Source: Arachis hypogaea
Taxonomy: Eukaryota > Streptophyta > Magnoliopsida > Fabales > Fabaceae
Reading direction: 5' to 3'
NCBI RefSeq assembly: GCF_003086295.3
Contig: NC_092047.1
Location: forward strand, 65,328,054 to 65,392,053
DNA length: 64,000 nucleotides
In this document: in pieces, positions 11,196 to 23,020 of the stretch
How the letters are laid out: each line of letters opens with the position of its first letter
How positions within the stretch are numbered: the first letter of the stretch is position 1
Program-made: the position numbers and the translations under genes
The notes under the pieces: model-generated
What the model was told of the DNA's origin: nothing
Seen by the model: only the letters and a program-made list of their open reading frames with translations
Database searches by the model: none

Positions 11196-12696
11196 AGTGT
11201 GGGGAGGTCGTTCGACCGATCTCCATGGGTAACACTCTCTTCCCCTCAATACCCATGGATTTATCTTTCTCTTTTTACATATTGCATGTGTAGTTAGTCT
11301 TGCTTGTAAATACTCTTTGCATGATGGTTAGTTTCTATAGAGTTACTTGGTCAAAACAATAACTTTCTTTCCAAGAAACTGTGTTCTGGGTGACCTACCA
11401 AAATTTTGAAAATTTCTGCAGTAAACTTGCTTTAAGAATGTATTTTGGAACATAGTGATTGAGTTAAGAACACAAGCAAGAAAGTTTTGAGCCTATTACA
11501 TGGTTACATCTTTTAACCATTATTTCCATTCTTGTGTGCATATCTCTCTCTATGAGTGTGATCCTTGCTTTGTCTAATTCTATATGTCCATTGCTTTGTG
11601 TATGAATGCATTTGCATGATTGAGGCCATCATTTCAACAGTCACTTTTCCCAAATAGCCTTAACCCTTATATCTACCATTGCTAACCAATTTTGAGCCTT
11701 TGATAAACCCTCTTATTCTTAAATAGAGCACATCAACAATCCTAAGTGAAAAACCATGAATGTCCCTGAATTTGAATCATTGATTAGGTTAGGTGAGTTA
11801 GGATGTGTATCACTCAAATAGGAGGGGTATACTCTAGAAATTCGGGTAGGTATATAGGCATGTAATTGTAGTGTAATTGAAAATTCTAGGATCTTGGGAA
11901 CATACTCATGTGCTAAATGATTACACCGTATGCATTGACACTTTGGTTCACAAAGAAACCCCAAAGAAAAGGGGATGATGATAATGTCAAAAAAAAAGAG
12001 AGAGAAAGAAAGTAATGAAAAAGGACAAAAATGCCCCAAGATAAAGTAATAAAAACAATGCATATAGTAGGTGGATTGAAAAGGATGCATGAGTATGTAA
12101 AAAGGGTAAAATTCAAGGGTAGCTAGGAATGTATTGTAGTTGTATAGGTTGTTTTAGGTGTCTAGTGGGATCCGAGGTTGATCAAGGACTTAAATTTTAA
12201 GCCCACTTAGCCATATACATCCTTACCTTCACCCTAGCCCCATTACAACCCATGAATAAGACCTCATGATACTTGTAAGCATGCATTAAGTAATTGTTGG
12301 TTGATTAGATGAAAGGCAAAGCTTGGAAAGCATGATTAGGAGGAGATTAAGTGATGAACCCTAGACACTTGAGCGAATAGAGCGGATACATTTCCGGTAA
12401 GGGTTCGAGGCTCAATGCTTGTTCCCGGCTTTCACAAGCGTTCGTTTAGCAAGTTATATGCACTCTTTAGTGACATTCAATTTGGTAGGATTCATGAATC
12501 GCATACTATCTTCACCCTATATGCTCACATGTATTCTTGAAGGATGGATTCACTTTTGACCAAGTAGGTAGATGATTTTACATTAGTTGCATGCATCCGT
12601 TTAGGTACTTAGCATTTCATAAATCCTTTCCCACCATAATCTTTGGTCTTTTTATTTTAAGCATGAGGACATGCTTGGTTTAAGTGTGGGGAGATT
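11196..12696 (+). other. 3' internal non-coding region with two polypurine-like tracts
   Basis: No coding frame is supported. AAGTGTGGGGAGG overlaps the third-ORF stop (11195-11207), and AAGTGTGGGGAGA lies just before the 3' LTR (12682-12694). The segment is homologous to 24-1583, including an A-rich stretch near 11960-12030. Confidence 0.65.
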
Positions 12697-14451
12697 TGAT
12701 AAACCCCGATTTTGTGGTTTATCTTGTGCTTATTTTGGGGGATTTTATCAATATTTCTCACACTTATTCACAAGAAATGCATGGTTTTGTGTTCACTTCC
12801 CAATATTACTTTATGATGAAAAACATGCTTATTTTGCCTTGAAATTGCCATATTTTAATCCTCTTCTATTGCCATTCGATGCCGTGATATTTTTGTTGAG
12901 TAATTTCAGGAATTATAAGGTAGGAATGACTTAGAAGAGAGGGAGAAAGCATGTACAAAAAGGGAGGAACATGAAGAATTGAAGTCTTGGGAGCAGCAGC
13001 ATCAGCGCATCCGCGCACTCCACGCGCACGCGTGGATGGGATTGGCTGGAAACGGCGCGAAAGGATGGACGCATCCATGCAGATTGGAAGATTCCTATCG
13101 ACGCGCACGCGCAACTGGCGCGCACGCGTGGATCATGAAATAAATCGGCGCGCGCGCACGCATGGCGCGCACGCGTGTGAAGCTGCATGTGACCTCATTA
13201 AGAGAAATCGTGCCTGGTGATTTCTGAGGCCAAGGAGGCCCAAATTCAAGCTGTTTCTGCATGGAAAAGACCCAAGGATGCTAGGGGAAAGAGAGAGATC
13301 ACTCATTTTACACTGGGACACAATTTTAGCTAGTTTTTGGTTTTTTGATTATTCTAGAGAGAGAAACCCTTGTTCCTCTCTAGATCTAGTTTCTATTTTG
13401 ATCTTCCCTTGTTGATTTGTAAATTGGATTTTGTTAATTGCAGTTTTAATTGTTAAATTTGAATTCCTTGTTACAATCTTGCTTACATTTAGTGATAGTT
13501 TTATGATTCTTGTCAATTGTCATCTTATACCCATTTCATGAATGTTGTGAATCTTGACTTGTTGATGTTACTTTGATGATTTCTATGTTTAATCTTGTTG
13601 ATTACTTGATTGTATGTTGATAATTGTTAGTGGGTATTTATGGAATTCAATTTAATTGCTATTTTGAACATGTCTTTTATTAATGCTTACCAAGTGTTTG
13701 ATGAATTGTTTACTTTGATTATGGAGTAGTCTTTTCCACTCTTAACCTATGTCAAGGGAATTGGGTAAACTTGAGTCATTGGGTCTAATAGATTTGATGA
13801 TTTCGGAGCCCTTGGTGGTGAATTTGATACGCATTGACGCCAACCCACTACTAATTTAATTAGTAGGTAGGTTGGGACTTATGGGTTGATGTGGCCAAAG
13901 CCATTTGACGTACCTCAAGTCTAGGGGTAGATATCACATACTTAAGACTTTGGGGGTAGACTTAATGAGCTTGGTTCCTTATAATTGTCAAGAAATAGTT
14001 GTTGGACGAGGATTGTGATCCCAATTCCCATGCCTAGTCAAGAGTTGCTTTTGTCATTCATATTTGAAAACCAATTTCCAATTTCAATTGCCTTAGTTAT
14101 AGTTACTTGTTCGGTTTAAAGCAGAATTAAGTAGAATATTGCTTGTTCATTGGAATTGCTCAAGTTTTACGTAGGTAGTTGAATTAGTTTATTGCAATTT
14201 AAGATTACTTGCTTGTTAAGATTTCCATTTATTTTCATGTTCATAACTCACAACCCCGGATTTCTAACCAATGTCGAAGCACATGTTTGCCCATTCCTTG
14301 TGAGACGACCCGAGGTTTGAATACTTCGGTTATTTCTATTGGGGTTGAACTTGTGACAACCAAATCCCTCTTCTAAATTTGACCCCCCGAGGATTGTTGT
14401 TGGTAGAGCTATACTCACTACGAGGTGATATTAAAGAGAAATCTACCAACA
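12697..14451 (+). repeat. 3' LTR of the Athila-like element
   Basis: Starts TGATAAACCCC immediately after the polypurine tract and ends at CA (14450-14451) by alignment with the LTR at 61044-62788, which it closely resembles. Contains a CG-rich palindrome block (about 12995-13185), the CTAGAGAGAGAAAC leader motif (13353) and the conserved 'cgacccgaggtttgaatact' block (about 14306). Length 1755 bases. The matching 5' LTR is missing, so target duplication and age cannot be assessed. Confidence 0.8.
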
Positions 14452-15154
14452 CTCCGCTAGGGCTTTGTCAGGGGTTCATGCGCACAGGTTGTGCTGGCGC
14501 TGCGAACAGAGGGTATAACAATTAGTGTGCGTGCGCATAGGCTTGCGCGCTTGCATAGGTCGCGAAACTCACAGTTGTGTGCGCACGCACAGCATCGTGC
14601 GTACGCACAGGTTCCCTGTTTTGCAAAAATTTTTCTCTCATTTCTAAGGTGCTATGCCTTAGCTCAATCAACATTTTAACCCCAAAACATTCAAAACATC
14701 ACAAAATCATAATCCGTACTAAAATTAACCTACTAAAATCAAAACTAAACTAATCCTAAGCTAACCAAGATAAACAAAAATGCAATAAATCAAGACTATA
14801 AACAAAGAGAAAGGGTAAGAAAGATGTTACTATGGTGAGGTGTCTCCCACCTAGCACTTTGGTTTATAGTCCTTAAGTTGGACTTATTGAGGAGACTCTT
14901 GCTAGGGTGGCTTGTGTTTCCACTCCTCCTTGAATCTTCATCCATGCTTACACTTAGAGGATCCTCCGGGATCCCATATTCTAGGCATCCGGTCACCTTC
15001 TTGTTAATCTTCATGCTCCAAGCCGGATGGAAAAGCTCCTAGTTGACCCTTCTAACAACCCAACATTCTCTGAAAATTACCCGATTGTGCTCTACACCAT
15101 GCTTGAACTCAAATTCTTGAATTAACCTTCTTGATGATCCTTGGAGTTCTTTGG
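14452..15154 (-). other. Antisense spacer of a minus-strand element, with CG-rich block and post-pol hairpin
   Basis: 14470-14625 is a block of GTGCGTGCGCA/TGCGCACGCAC repeats like those at 17490-17730. At 14834-14851 the minus strand carries the conserved stem-loop (GGTGGG, loop AGACAC, CTCACC, one G-U pair). Its order on the minus strand, downstream of the Gag-like frame at 16081-15155, matches the arrangement after pol in other elements. No coding frame is supported. Confidence 0.55.
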
Positions 15155-16081
15155 CTACCAACACTCCTTTTTTCCACCATGCACCAACCCAAGGAAGACC
15201 ATGAGTTGGTAGTTCGTCTCCAAGATAGCATATTGATGGGGGCCAATGATGCTCATAGGTGAAATTGCTACCCACTCAATATGTTCTTGGACCAGAATTA
15301 CTTCCTCACCAACTTCCTCTTCCCCATTACTCAAGCCATAACAAGGAGGTTGTGAGAAGTCTACCTCCATGTCTCTCTCAAACTCAATGGGAAGAGGCTC
15401 ATTAGGATCATTAAGGGGATTAATCAAGGAGGACAAAAAATCATCAATGATGAAATCCTCATCTTGATCAATCTCCCTCTATTCTCTCTTTCTCTCCTTC
15501 GGTTCACATACTTCACTATCTTCCTTTTGTTGCACTTCAAGCTCTATCCCTTCTTCTTTCTCCTGTGGCTCCATGCTCTCCTCTTCACTACACCCTTCAA
15601 TTACTCCTTCACACTCTTCAAGAGGAGTGCCTTGATCGGGTGAGCGTAGTAGAACCAAGCGGTTCACGGCTTCGGCTATGGTAGCCATGACTTGCCCTTG
15701 AGCTCTTCGGAATCCTTCTTGCTCTTGGATAAAGGCTTGAAGGTCTTGATGGTCTTGGATCAACGGTGGAAAAGCTTCACAATTAGGTAAGAAGGAAGGT
15801 TCATTGGTTGGGAAGAAGGTTGGATATGTGGAGGGTAGTTCATGTTGATGAGTATCTTGAGGTGGTGTGTAAGAAGGTGTTTGGTGGTGGTGGCGTGGTG
15901 ATTGAAAAAATGGTGATTGAGGGTTGTGTTGAGGGTAGGGGTCATAGGCATATGGTGGTGGAGGTGTATAGTCATAGTAGAATCCACCATATCCTTGGGT
16001 TGGGTATGCATATTGGGGAGGGTATGGTTCATTGTAATATGGAGGAGGTTGCTCCTCCTATAATTGATGCTCCAATCCCAT
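15155..16081 (-). pseudogene. Acidic Gag-like ORF of a pol-less minus-strand element
   Basis: A single minus-strand frame from ATG at 16081 to the end at 15155, broken by TAG codons near 16059 and 15476. It starts about 230 bases downstream of the primer site, where gag should begin. The first third is rich in Pro, Tyr and His (PPPYYNEPYPPQYAYPTQGY and similar). A Gln/Glu-rich helical segment follows (DLQAFIQEQEGFRRAQGQVM), then an acidic Glu-rich part. I do not recognise a Gag core, protease or RT. It may be a Gag C-terminal remnant left by a large deletion. The post-pol hairpin follows about 300 bases later, so pol is absent. Confidence 0.55.
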
Positions 16082-16310
16082 GATGCAATCCAAAATTGAG
16101 GTTATCAAGCCCTACAAAATAAGCACAAACAAACTCCAAACCAAGAGGGTGATAACTCATAGAGAAAATAGAAAATAAAAACTAAAAACATCAAGTAACA
16201 AAAGAAATAAAATCCTAATTAATAACAAAAACAAGCAAATAACCAAAAAGTATCTATTCACACTATTCACATATTCATAACAACCAAAATATAGCACTCA
16301 TGACGCTTGT

Positions 16311-16328
16311 TCCCCGGCAATGGCGCCA
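16311..16328 (-). promoter_or_regulatory. Primer binding site, tRNA-Asp type (minus strand)
   Basis: The minus strand reads TGGCGCCATTGCCGGGGA. This complements the 3' end of plant tRNA-Asp(GUC) at 17 of 18 positions. It lies three bases inside the LTR edge at 16332, which fixes the orientation of this element as minus. Confidence 0.8.
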
Positions 16329-16331
16329 ATT

Positions 16332-18029
16332 TGATAGAAAAGAATTTGTGTTGGTCTAGAATTTCTCAAAATAAGATCACTTCGTTGCAAGTATAGCTAA
16401 ACCAACAACTAACTCTCAACATCAAAGTTTAGATGATATTCAAATGCAAAACATAAACCGAGATCGAGAGTAATTCAACCTCGAGTCGTTCTCCCTAGGA
16501 ACTAATGCCCATGAGTACATAAAATTGGTTGTGGGAAACAAGGGGTGTTTTCAATGATAAGGAAGCAAACAAATAAAGAGATAAAAGAACGGTTCAAAAT
16601 TGCAATTAATAAACTAATAAAGGCATAAAAAAAACTATGTATGTAATATGGACAAGTAAGGCTAAAAAGTAATGGAAAAGTGGTTCAAAACATAAATAAA
16701 ACCTTGACTTGGGATGAGTTATGGAATCCCTTCCTTGCCATAACCACAACTATGATAATCATCATGAGTTAATCTCGCCTAGTTAACCCCTAACATCGAG
16801 GAGTAAGTCAAGCAAGCATAATTGACCTTAATCCATAAGTTCTAACCAACTTACCAAACTAGTTGATAAAAGGCTAGCTTTAATGGAAACAAGAGTCAAC
16901 TAACTCCCCAAGAAATACCACTAAATATTGGACATTATGGCTCTAGTAATCCATAAACTCATTTTTCCCAAGCCAAGGGATGGAAATTACCCCATAATCA
17001 AAATTGGTATTTTATCGAACACATAGTAGGAATAAACATAAAACATGGCAAAATTGGTAAATTAAGGAAAGCTATGAACCATAAATGACCAAAATCAATA
17101 AAGATAACTCAAGCAAACATATAAAAGCCATCAACATCAAATTAAACAACTAGAACATCAAAATTGCAAAACTATATAAATTGGCAAGAGAAATGAAAAT
17201 ATAAGAAAGTGTAGAACAAGTAATGTAATTAAAAGAGAAATTAAAAAAATACTTACAATGTAACTTGCAAAATACAAAAGCAAGACTTGAAGTATAAAAT
17301 TTTACAAAACCTAATTAAAGCCCTAAGAGAGAATTTTCTACACTACACTACTCCTAATCCTATTATGTATTTTTCCTACTCTAAGATGGCTTTCTTTGGT
17401 ATGTGTTGTTGCTCCCTTAATATAGCCTCTTGAACCAGCCTCAAGCCTTCAGAAATGGGCCAAAAAGAGCCCCAAATCACGAGTGCACGTGCATTTTAAT
17501 GAAGGCACGCACTGGGACCTATGCGGACGCACAGACGTGTGCGTCCGCACACTTCGCTGAATTTCCACTTGTGCGTACGCACAGATGGTTGTGCGCACGC
17601 ACACTTCGCAATGCTCTGGATTCGCTCTGCTTGGGTTCTTGTGCGTACGCACAAGTAGTTGTGCTCACGCACGCATGCTGATTTCCATTTTATGCGTACG
17701 CACGCATCCTTGTGTGCACGCACGCATGGCTGAGCTCTCCTCCTTTATTTTCTTCATGTTTTCTCCCAATTGCATGCTCCTCTTCCATACCCACGAAGCC
17801 ATTCCTACCGTATTCGTCTGAAATCACTCACAAATAACATCAAGGTATCGAATAGAAGGTAAATGGAATAAAATTAGTCGAAATAAGTACAAAAGAGCAT
17901 GCTTTCACATTTAGGCACAATCTAGGGATCAAACACAAAAGTATGCTATTTTTAGTGAATAAGTGTGAGTTTATATGATGAAATTCATTCAATTCAAGCT
18001 AAAATATGTCGTCAAATATGGACTCATCA
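16332..18029 (-). repeat. 5' LTR of the minus-strand element
   Basis: Bounded by TG (16332) next to the primer site and CA (18028-18029), length 1698. On the minus strand it starts TGATGAGTCCATATTTGACG. It includes a block of TGCGTACGCACA/TGCGCACGCAC palindromes (about 17490-17730). The conserved U5 block is near 16485 in plus orientation (cctcgagtcgttctccctag). No matching 3' LTR is present at the other end of the element. Confidence 0.75.
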
Positions 18030-19689
18030 GAAGCTCACGGTGAGAGGGGAAGGGTTAAGGCACTATGATCATCATCCTTCCTAATGAGGGACAACTGTTA
18101 AGCTAGTGACAATAAAAGAGCGCTTGTTGGAGGCAACCCAACCTTAGGTAACTACTCTTTCATACCCTTTTCAAAATAAATGGTTAGTTCAATTTCTATG
18201 TATTGTGAGGAATTAAGTTTGGTGTTCCACACCAATATGACTGCACCAACAGAAAAACAAAATCAAGGGTGAATGCATGAGACTAAGTTTGGTGTCCTAC
18301 CAGTAACATTAATTAAGCACAAACTAACCCTTAAGACAATTATGAATAGTCACAAATTCCAAAAAATCATAGTGATTGACTAAACTTGCATTTCATTTGT
18401 TTATCTTTTAGTTCTGCACTTTATTTCCTCATAGGATTAAATCACATGAGGTAGTATACATGCATGAAAGATGCACTCTATTTGGCATATAGAAGTAAGC
18501 AAGGAACTAAGTTTGGTGTCCGGACACCACTTGTAGTTCAAGAATTCATAAGCATATATGCATGATAATTACCTTTCAAGTGCTTGGGGACAAGCAACTT
18601 TCAAAGTTTATTGTAGGCAGTCACTTCAATTTTTTGAATGATTAAGCATCATCAACCAAAGAGACAAAGAGGGAAGTAAAGACCAACAATGATGATGATA
18701 AGGAGTAAAGCAAGTGAACTCCAAAAGGTTGTATTGTTAAGTGATTGTCTTGTATTTAAAATTATTATAATTGAAGTTGATGTTGTGCCCCTGTTTGTCT
18801 ACTTAGTATAGTTTTTTTGTAGCTTAATAACTAAGATGCTTGATATATCATGGCACCATATTCTTGAAAAATGGCTTGCACTCAATATCTATAAGAATGC
18901 AAACAGTGAACATTTCTTTGAAAAGAAGGATTGAGGAATCAAAAATTTGTTTTGAGGCAAGCAAAAGATTAAGAGAAGTGGTGGTTCTGATTGTATAATT
19001 GTGTATTGAGGTTGCATGTTTGTGAAAACCTGCATGGGAGCTTATAGGCAGGAAATAAAGTTTAAAGAAGTATTGTGGAAATTCTTAAACATCTATTGAT
19101 CCAAGAAGTAGCAATAAAAGAAAACAAAAGAAATAGAAAAACAAAGAACAAGGCCCAAGGCTCTGAGCATCAATTACTAGGAAGAAAAAGAAAGAAACAA
19201 GAACTCAAAGAGTTATTATCATAGTTAAATGCTTGTAGTAGAGTTGTGTCAAAGAGAGAGGTTTGAGCAAGTAAATCCTAAGGGGTGCTTCAACACCTAA
19301 TACCTTAGACCAACTGGTTTGGGAGTATTGATTGAAAGCTTATCTTAAAAAGCCGCTTTGAGACATGACACTTAGAGTCGAGGCCAAGATACAAAAGGAA
19401 AAGAAAAATGTTAGAAAATAAATGCTGCTTCAAGGTGACTATCTACAAAGAGATTTCCATAATATCATTTGAATGAAAGTCCTAAGATCTAAGACTTCCA
19501 AAATGTAGGGATTAATAAGTACTGGAATCCTTGCAAGAGCACATAATTCAGAGTTCACCCTACTGTCATTTAATCACTTCACTCACCAAGGCATTACAAG
19601 CTATTCCTCAACCCGTTCCAATTAAAAGAAACCTTTGTGCATAGTTTCTTTCTTGCATTGGGGACAAGCAATGTTTAAGTTTGGTGTTG
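18030..19689 (+). other. Post-pol and 3' internal region of a FIDEL-like element
   Basis: The region begins near the end of a lost pol. The post-pol stem-loop is at 18126-18142 (GTTGG, loop, CCAAC), preceded by GAGCGCTTG. AAGTTTGGTGT recurs at about 18216, 18285 and 18511, and once more as the polypurine-like tract AAGTTTGGTGTTG (about 19677-19689) right before the LTR. No coding frame is supported; the third ORF seems to be missing here. The left edge is cut by the antisense LTR. Confidence 0.6.
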
Positions 19690-19998
19690 TGATGCATTCG
19701 CATTTTAGCTAGATTAGCTAGTTATTTTACTTAATTTTAGTCTCATTTCATGCATTTTCTTTGAAATAAACAAGCACCTTGATGAAATTGATCCTCATGC
19801 ATTAATTTGTCAAGGACTAAGTGATTTTTGGCTAATTCTATGCAAATAACCCAAGAAAATGTGAATGAATGAATTATAAAAAGTGAGTGCATAAGATGGC
19901 AGAGCTTTGATGCATTTTGTCCTTGTGATCAGGAACAGAGAAGAGCGCTATGTTCTTGTAAAGACCGCTACGTTCCCCTGCAGCATACTCTTTACTAG

Positions 19999-20462
19999 TG
20001 ACGCATACGCGTGGACAAGGCCTACGCATCGAAGTGGCAATTCTGGAAGGCCACGCGTACGCGTGGTAGAGATCAACGCTCTTCAGCCAAGAGCGCTACG
20101 CTCTCTTTCAAAGAGCGCCAGCGACAATCTCAAAATGGGATTAAAAGTTTCATTATTGACGCATACGCGTCAGTGACGCGTACGCGTGGGTGAGGCATGT
20201 GTGAAAAGTCATGCAAATGCATGGATGGAGCGGTAGTGTGGAAGTGATACTTTGAAGTCCACACGTACGCGTGGGGTGACGCAAACGCGTGGGAGAGCAT
20301 TCTTAGTGCAAGCGCTACACTCTCTTGGAGAGCGCTGCAAAGGACGCGTAGGCGTACGTCACGCGTACGCGTGACAAATGCTGAAGACCAGAACGACGCG
20401 TACGCGTGGAAGTGCCAAAAATGCTGAACGACGCGCACGCGTCGAGGACGCGTACGCATGGG
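19999..20462. repeat. Palindrome block in LTR U3
   Basis: Contains perfect 16-base palindromes CCACGCGTACGCGTGG (20051-20066) and TCACGCGTACGCGTGA (20359-20374), which differ by a symmetrical change at their ends. About ten more CGCGTACGCGT-like copies and GAGCGCT/AGCGCTC pairs are present. The block ends about 120 bases upstream of the TATA box. Confidence 0.7.
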
Positions 20463-20579
20463 TATACGAGCGCTCCATTTTCTTGAAAGCGCTACGTTCT
20501 CCTGGAGCAGAGTAGTGGATCAATTAGAAAGCCCACTTGAAGCCACTTGCAAGTACACCTGAAGAAGCCACTGAACTAG

Positions 20580-20587
20580 TATAAATA
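20580..20587 (+). promoter_or_regulatory. TATA box of the split LTR
   Basis: TATAAATA followed by GGGGGAC, about 890 bases into the LTR. Its form and position match the LTR TATA boxes of elements A and B. Confidence 0.7.
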
Positions 20588-21287
20588 GGGGGACTTTAAT
20601 CATTAGAAGGGGGGCTTTTAGATACTTTTAGAATTAGCACTTTTAGCTTCTCGATCTTCTTTTCAGTCTCTTTTTCTTTTAGATCTCTTTTATACCTTTT
20701 TGCATTTTATGAATTTTACTTTCTGCTCAGACTTTATATTACATTCAGTTTTATTATTATTTTCAGTCTTCTTCTCTTTTTTATCTTTATGCTTAGTTTA
20801 ATTTCCAGTTTGCATTTCTGTTTGTATTTGGAGCTATGAATCACTAAACCCCATTTCACTAGGGGGAGGAGCTCTGTTGGTTTCAATGAATTAATAAATC
20901 TTCTTTTCCTCTCAGTTCAAGTGGATTCATCTAAGAGGGAACTCTTGTTCTTCACAGATTCAATTACTATCGAGAGAGGGATTGAATCTATTTGAATTAT
21001 GTGATGAACTTGAGAAAGGAGTCACAGAAGTCAGTTTAGAGTTTATCCTCTCATAATTCTCTTGATTGATATATTCTGGGTTGGTATGTGAGATGTAACC
21101 ACCCTTAATTGAGATCCTGAGAGTTGTGTGGCATTGAGGATTAGTTATTAAACTTCATCTCTTCCATGATCAATTAGATCACGAGGGTGGCAATTGATTA
21201 TGTTGAGAAAAATTGAGTCACCAAGAGATTGGACCCGATTAATTATAATCTGCCATGGATCTATCTTACATGATTGAGAAGGAATTG

Positions 21288-21292
21288 ATCAT
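21288..21292. repeat. Target site duplication of element A (left copy)
   Basis: ATCAT, repeated directly after the element at 32153-32157. Five bases is the usual length for Ty3/gypsy integrase. Confidence 0.9.
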
Positions 21293-22996
21293 TGATGAGC
21301 GGATAATTTATACGCTTTTTGGCATTGTTTTTAGTATGTTTTTAGTAGGATCTAGTTACTTTTAGGGATGTTTTTATTAGTTTTTATGTTAAATTCACAT
21401 TTCTGGACTTTACTATGAGTTTGTGTGTTTTTCTGTGATTTCAGGTATTTTCTGGCGGAAATTGAGGAACTTGAGCAAAAATCAGATTCAGAGGTTGAAG
21501 AAGGACTGCTGATGCAGTTGAATTCGGACCTTCCTGCACTCAAAGTGGATTTTCTAGAGCTACAGAACTCCAAATGGCGCGCTTTTAATTGGGTTGGAAA
21601 GTAGACATCCAGGGCTTTCCAGAAATATATAATAGTTCATACTTTGCCCAAGTTTAGAGGACGCAAAAGGGCGTTGAACGCCAGTTCTACGCTGCAGTCT
21701 GGAGTTAAACGCCAGAAACACGTCACGAACTAGAGTTGAACGCCAGAAACACGTTACAAACTGGCGTTCAACTCCAAGAATGACCTCTCCACGTGTAAAC
21801 TTCAAGCTCAGCCCAAGCACACACCAAGTGGGCCCCGGAAGTGGATTTCTACATCATTTACTTACTTCTATAAACCCTAGTGACTAGTTTAGTATAAATA
21901 GGATTTTTTACTATTGTATTAGAGATCTGTGGATCATTTTTAGATCTCTAGACCTCCATGGGAGGCTGGCCACTCGGCCATGCTTACCCTATTTTTACTT
22001 ATGTATTTTTCAACGGTAGAGTTTCTACACTCCATAGATTAAGGTGTGGAGCTCTGCTGTTCCTCATGATTTAATGCAAAGTACTACTGTTTTTCTATTC
22101 AATTCAACTTATTCCGCTTCTAAGATATCCATTCGCGCCCAAGAACATGATGAATGTGATGATTATGTGACGCTCATTATCATTTTCACTTATGAACGCG
22201 TGCCTGACAAACACTTCCGTTCTACATGCAAACAAGCTAGAATGAATATCTCTTGGATATCTAATACAGGGGACCGAGTCCGAGTTATTAGTGTCTTCGT
22301 GGTATAAGTTAGAACCCATGGATGGCCATTCCTGAGATCCAGAAAGTCTAAACCTTGTCTGTGGTATTCCGAGTAGGATCTGGGAAGGGATGGCTGTGAC
22401 GGACTTCAAACTCGCGAGTGCTGGGCGTAGTGACAGACGCAAAAGGATATTAAATCCTATTCCAGTATGATCGAGAACCTCCAGATGATTAGCCATGCAG
22501 TGACAGCGCATTGGACCATTTTCACAAGAGAGGATAGGATGTAGCCATTGACAACGGTGATGCCTTACAGAAAGCTTGCCATGGAAAGGAGTAGGATTGG
22601 TTGGATGAAGACAGCAGGAAAGCAGAGGTTCAGAGGAACGAAAGCATCTCTATACGCTTATCTGAAATTCTCACCAATGATTTACATAAGTATTTCTATC
22701 TTTATTTTCTGTTTATTTATTATTTATTTTTGAAAACTCCATAACCATTTAATATCCGCCTGACTGAGATTTACAAGATAACCATAGCTTGCTTCAAGCC
22801 GACAATCTCCGTGGGATCGACCCTTACTCACGTAAGGTTTTATTACTTGGACGACCCAGTGCACTTGCTGGTTAGTTGTGCGAAGTTGTGAAGTTATGTT
22901 TGGACCATGGTATTGTGCACCAGTTATTGGCGCCATTACCAGGGAGAGAACGAGCAATAAATTTTACAACCTCAGGGATCACAATTTCGTGCACCA
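21293..22996 (+). repeat. 5' LTR of element A
   Basis: Starts TGATGAGCGGATAATTTATA and ends GTGCACCA. U3 contains GGCGTTGAACGCCAG-type palindromes (about 21670-21772) and a TATA box (21893-21900). The last 80 bases contain a degraded primer-site copy (TGGCGCCATTACCAGGGA near 22929), so the LTR end looks extended by a duplication. Confidence 0.9.
21893..21900 (+). promoter_or_regulatory. TATA box in 5' LTR of element A
   Basis: TATAAATA in the LTR, about 120 bases downstream of the palindrome cluster. The same site is at 31049-31056 in the 3' LTR. Confidence 0.75.
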
Positions 22997-23002
22997 AGTT
23001 GT

Positions 23003-23020
23003 TGGCGCCGTTGCTGGGGA
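23003..23020 (+). promoter_or_regulatory. Primer binding site of element A, tRNA-Asp type
   Basis: TGGCGCCGTTGCTGGGGA complements the 3' end of plant tRNA-Asp(GUC) with one mismatch. It starts six bases after the LTR. First-strand cDNA synthesis would begin here. Confidence 0.85.

Larger units (their letters stand above)
19690..21292 (+). repeat. 3' LTR (left part), split by element A
   Basis: Starts TGATGCATTCGC after the polypurine-like tract. Bases 19999-20460 hold many ACGCGTACGCGT palindromes and AAGAGCGCT inverted motifs, followed by a TATA box at 20580. It is interrupted by element A; bases 21288-21292 (ATCAT) are one copy of the target duplication. The right part continues at 32158. 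Confidence 0.75.

Noticed and set aside
13133..13321. Short minus-strand frames with His/Arg/Cys repeats in LTR palindrome blocks
   Set aside because: Produced by the ACGCGT/GCGCACGC repeats, which are stop-free in several frames; the same happens at 17449-17723 and 61369-61572.
22104..22511. 135-codon minus-strand frame in the LTR of element A, repeated at 31260-31667
   Set aside because: Its conservation follows from LTR identity, it lies antisense in the R/U5 region, and it has no recognisable domain; element B's LTR breaks it.
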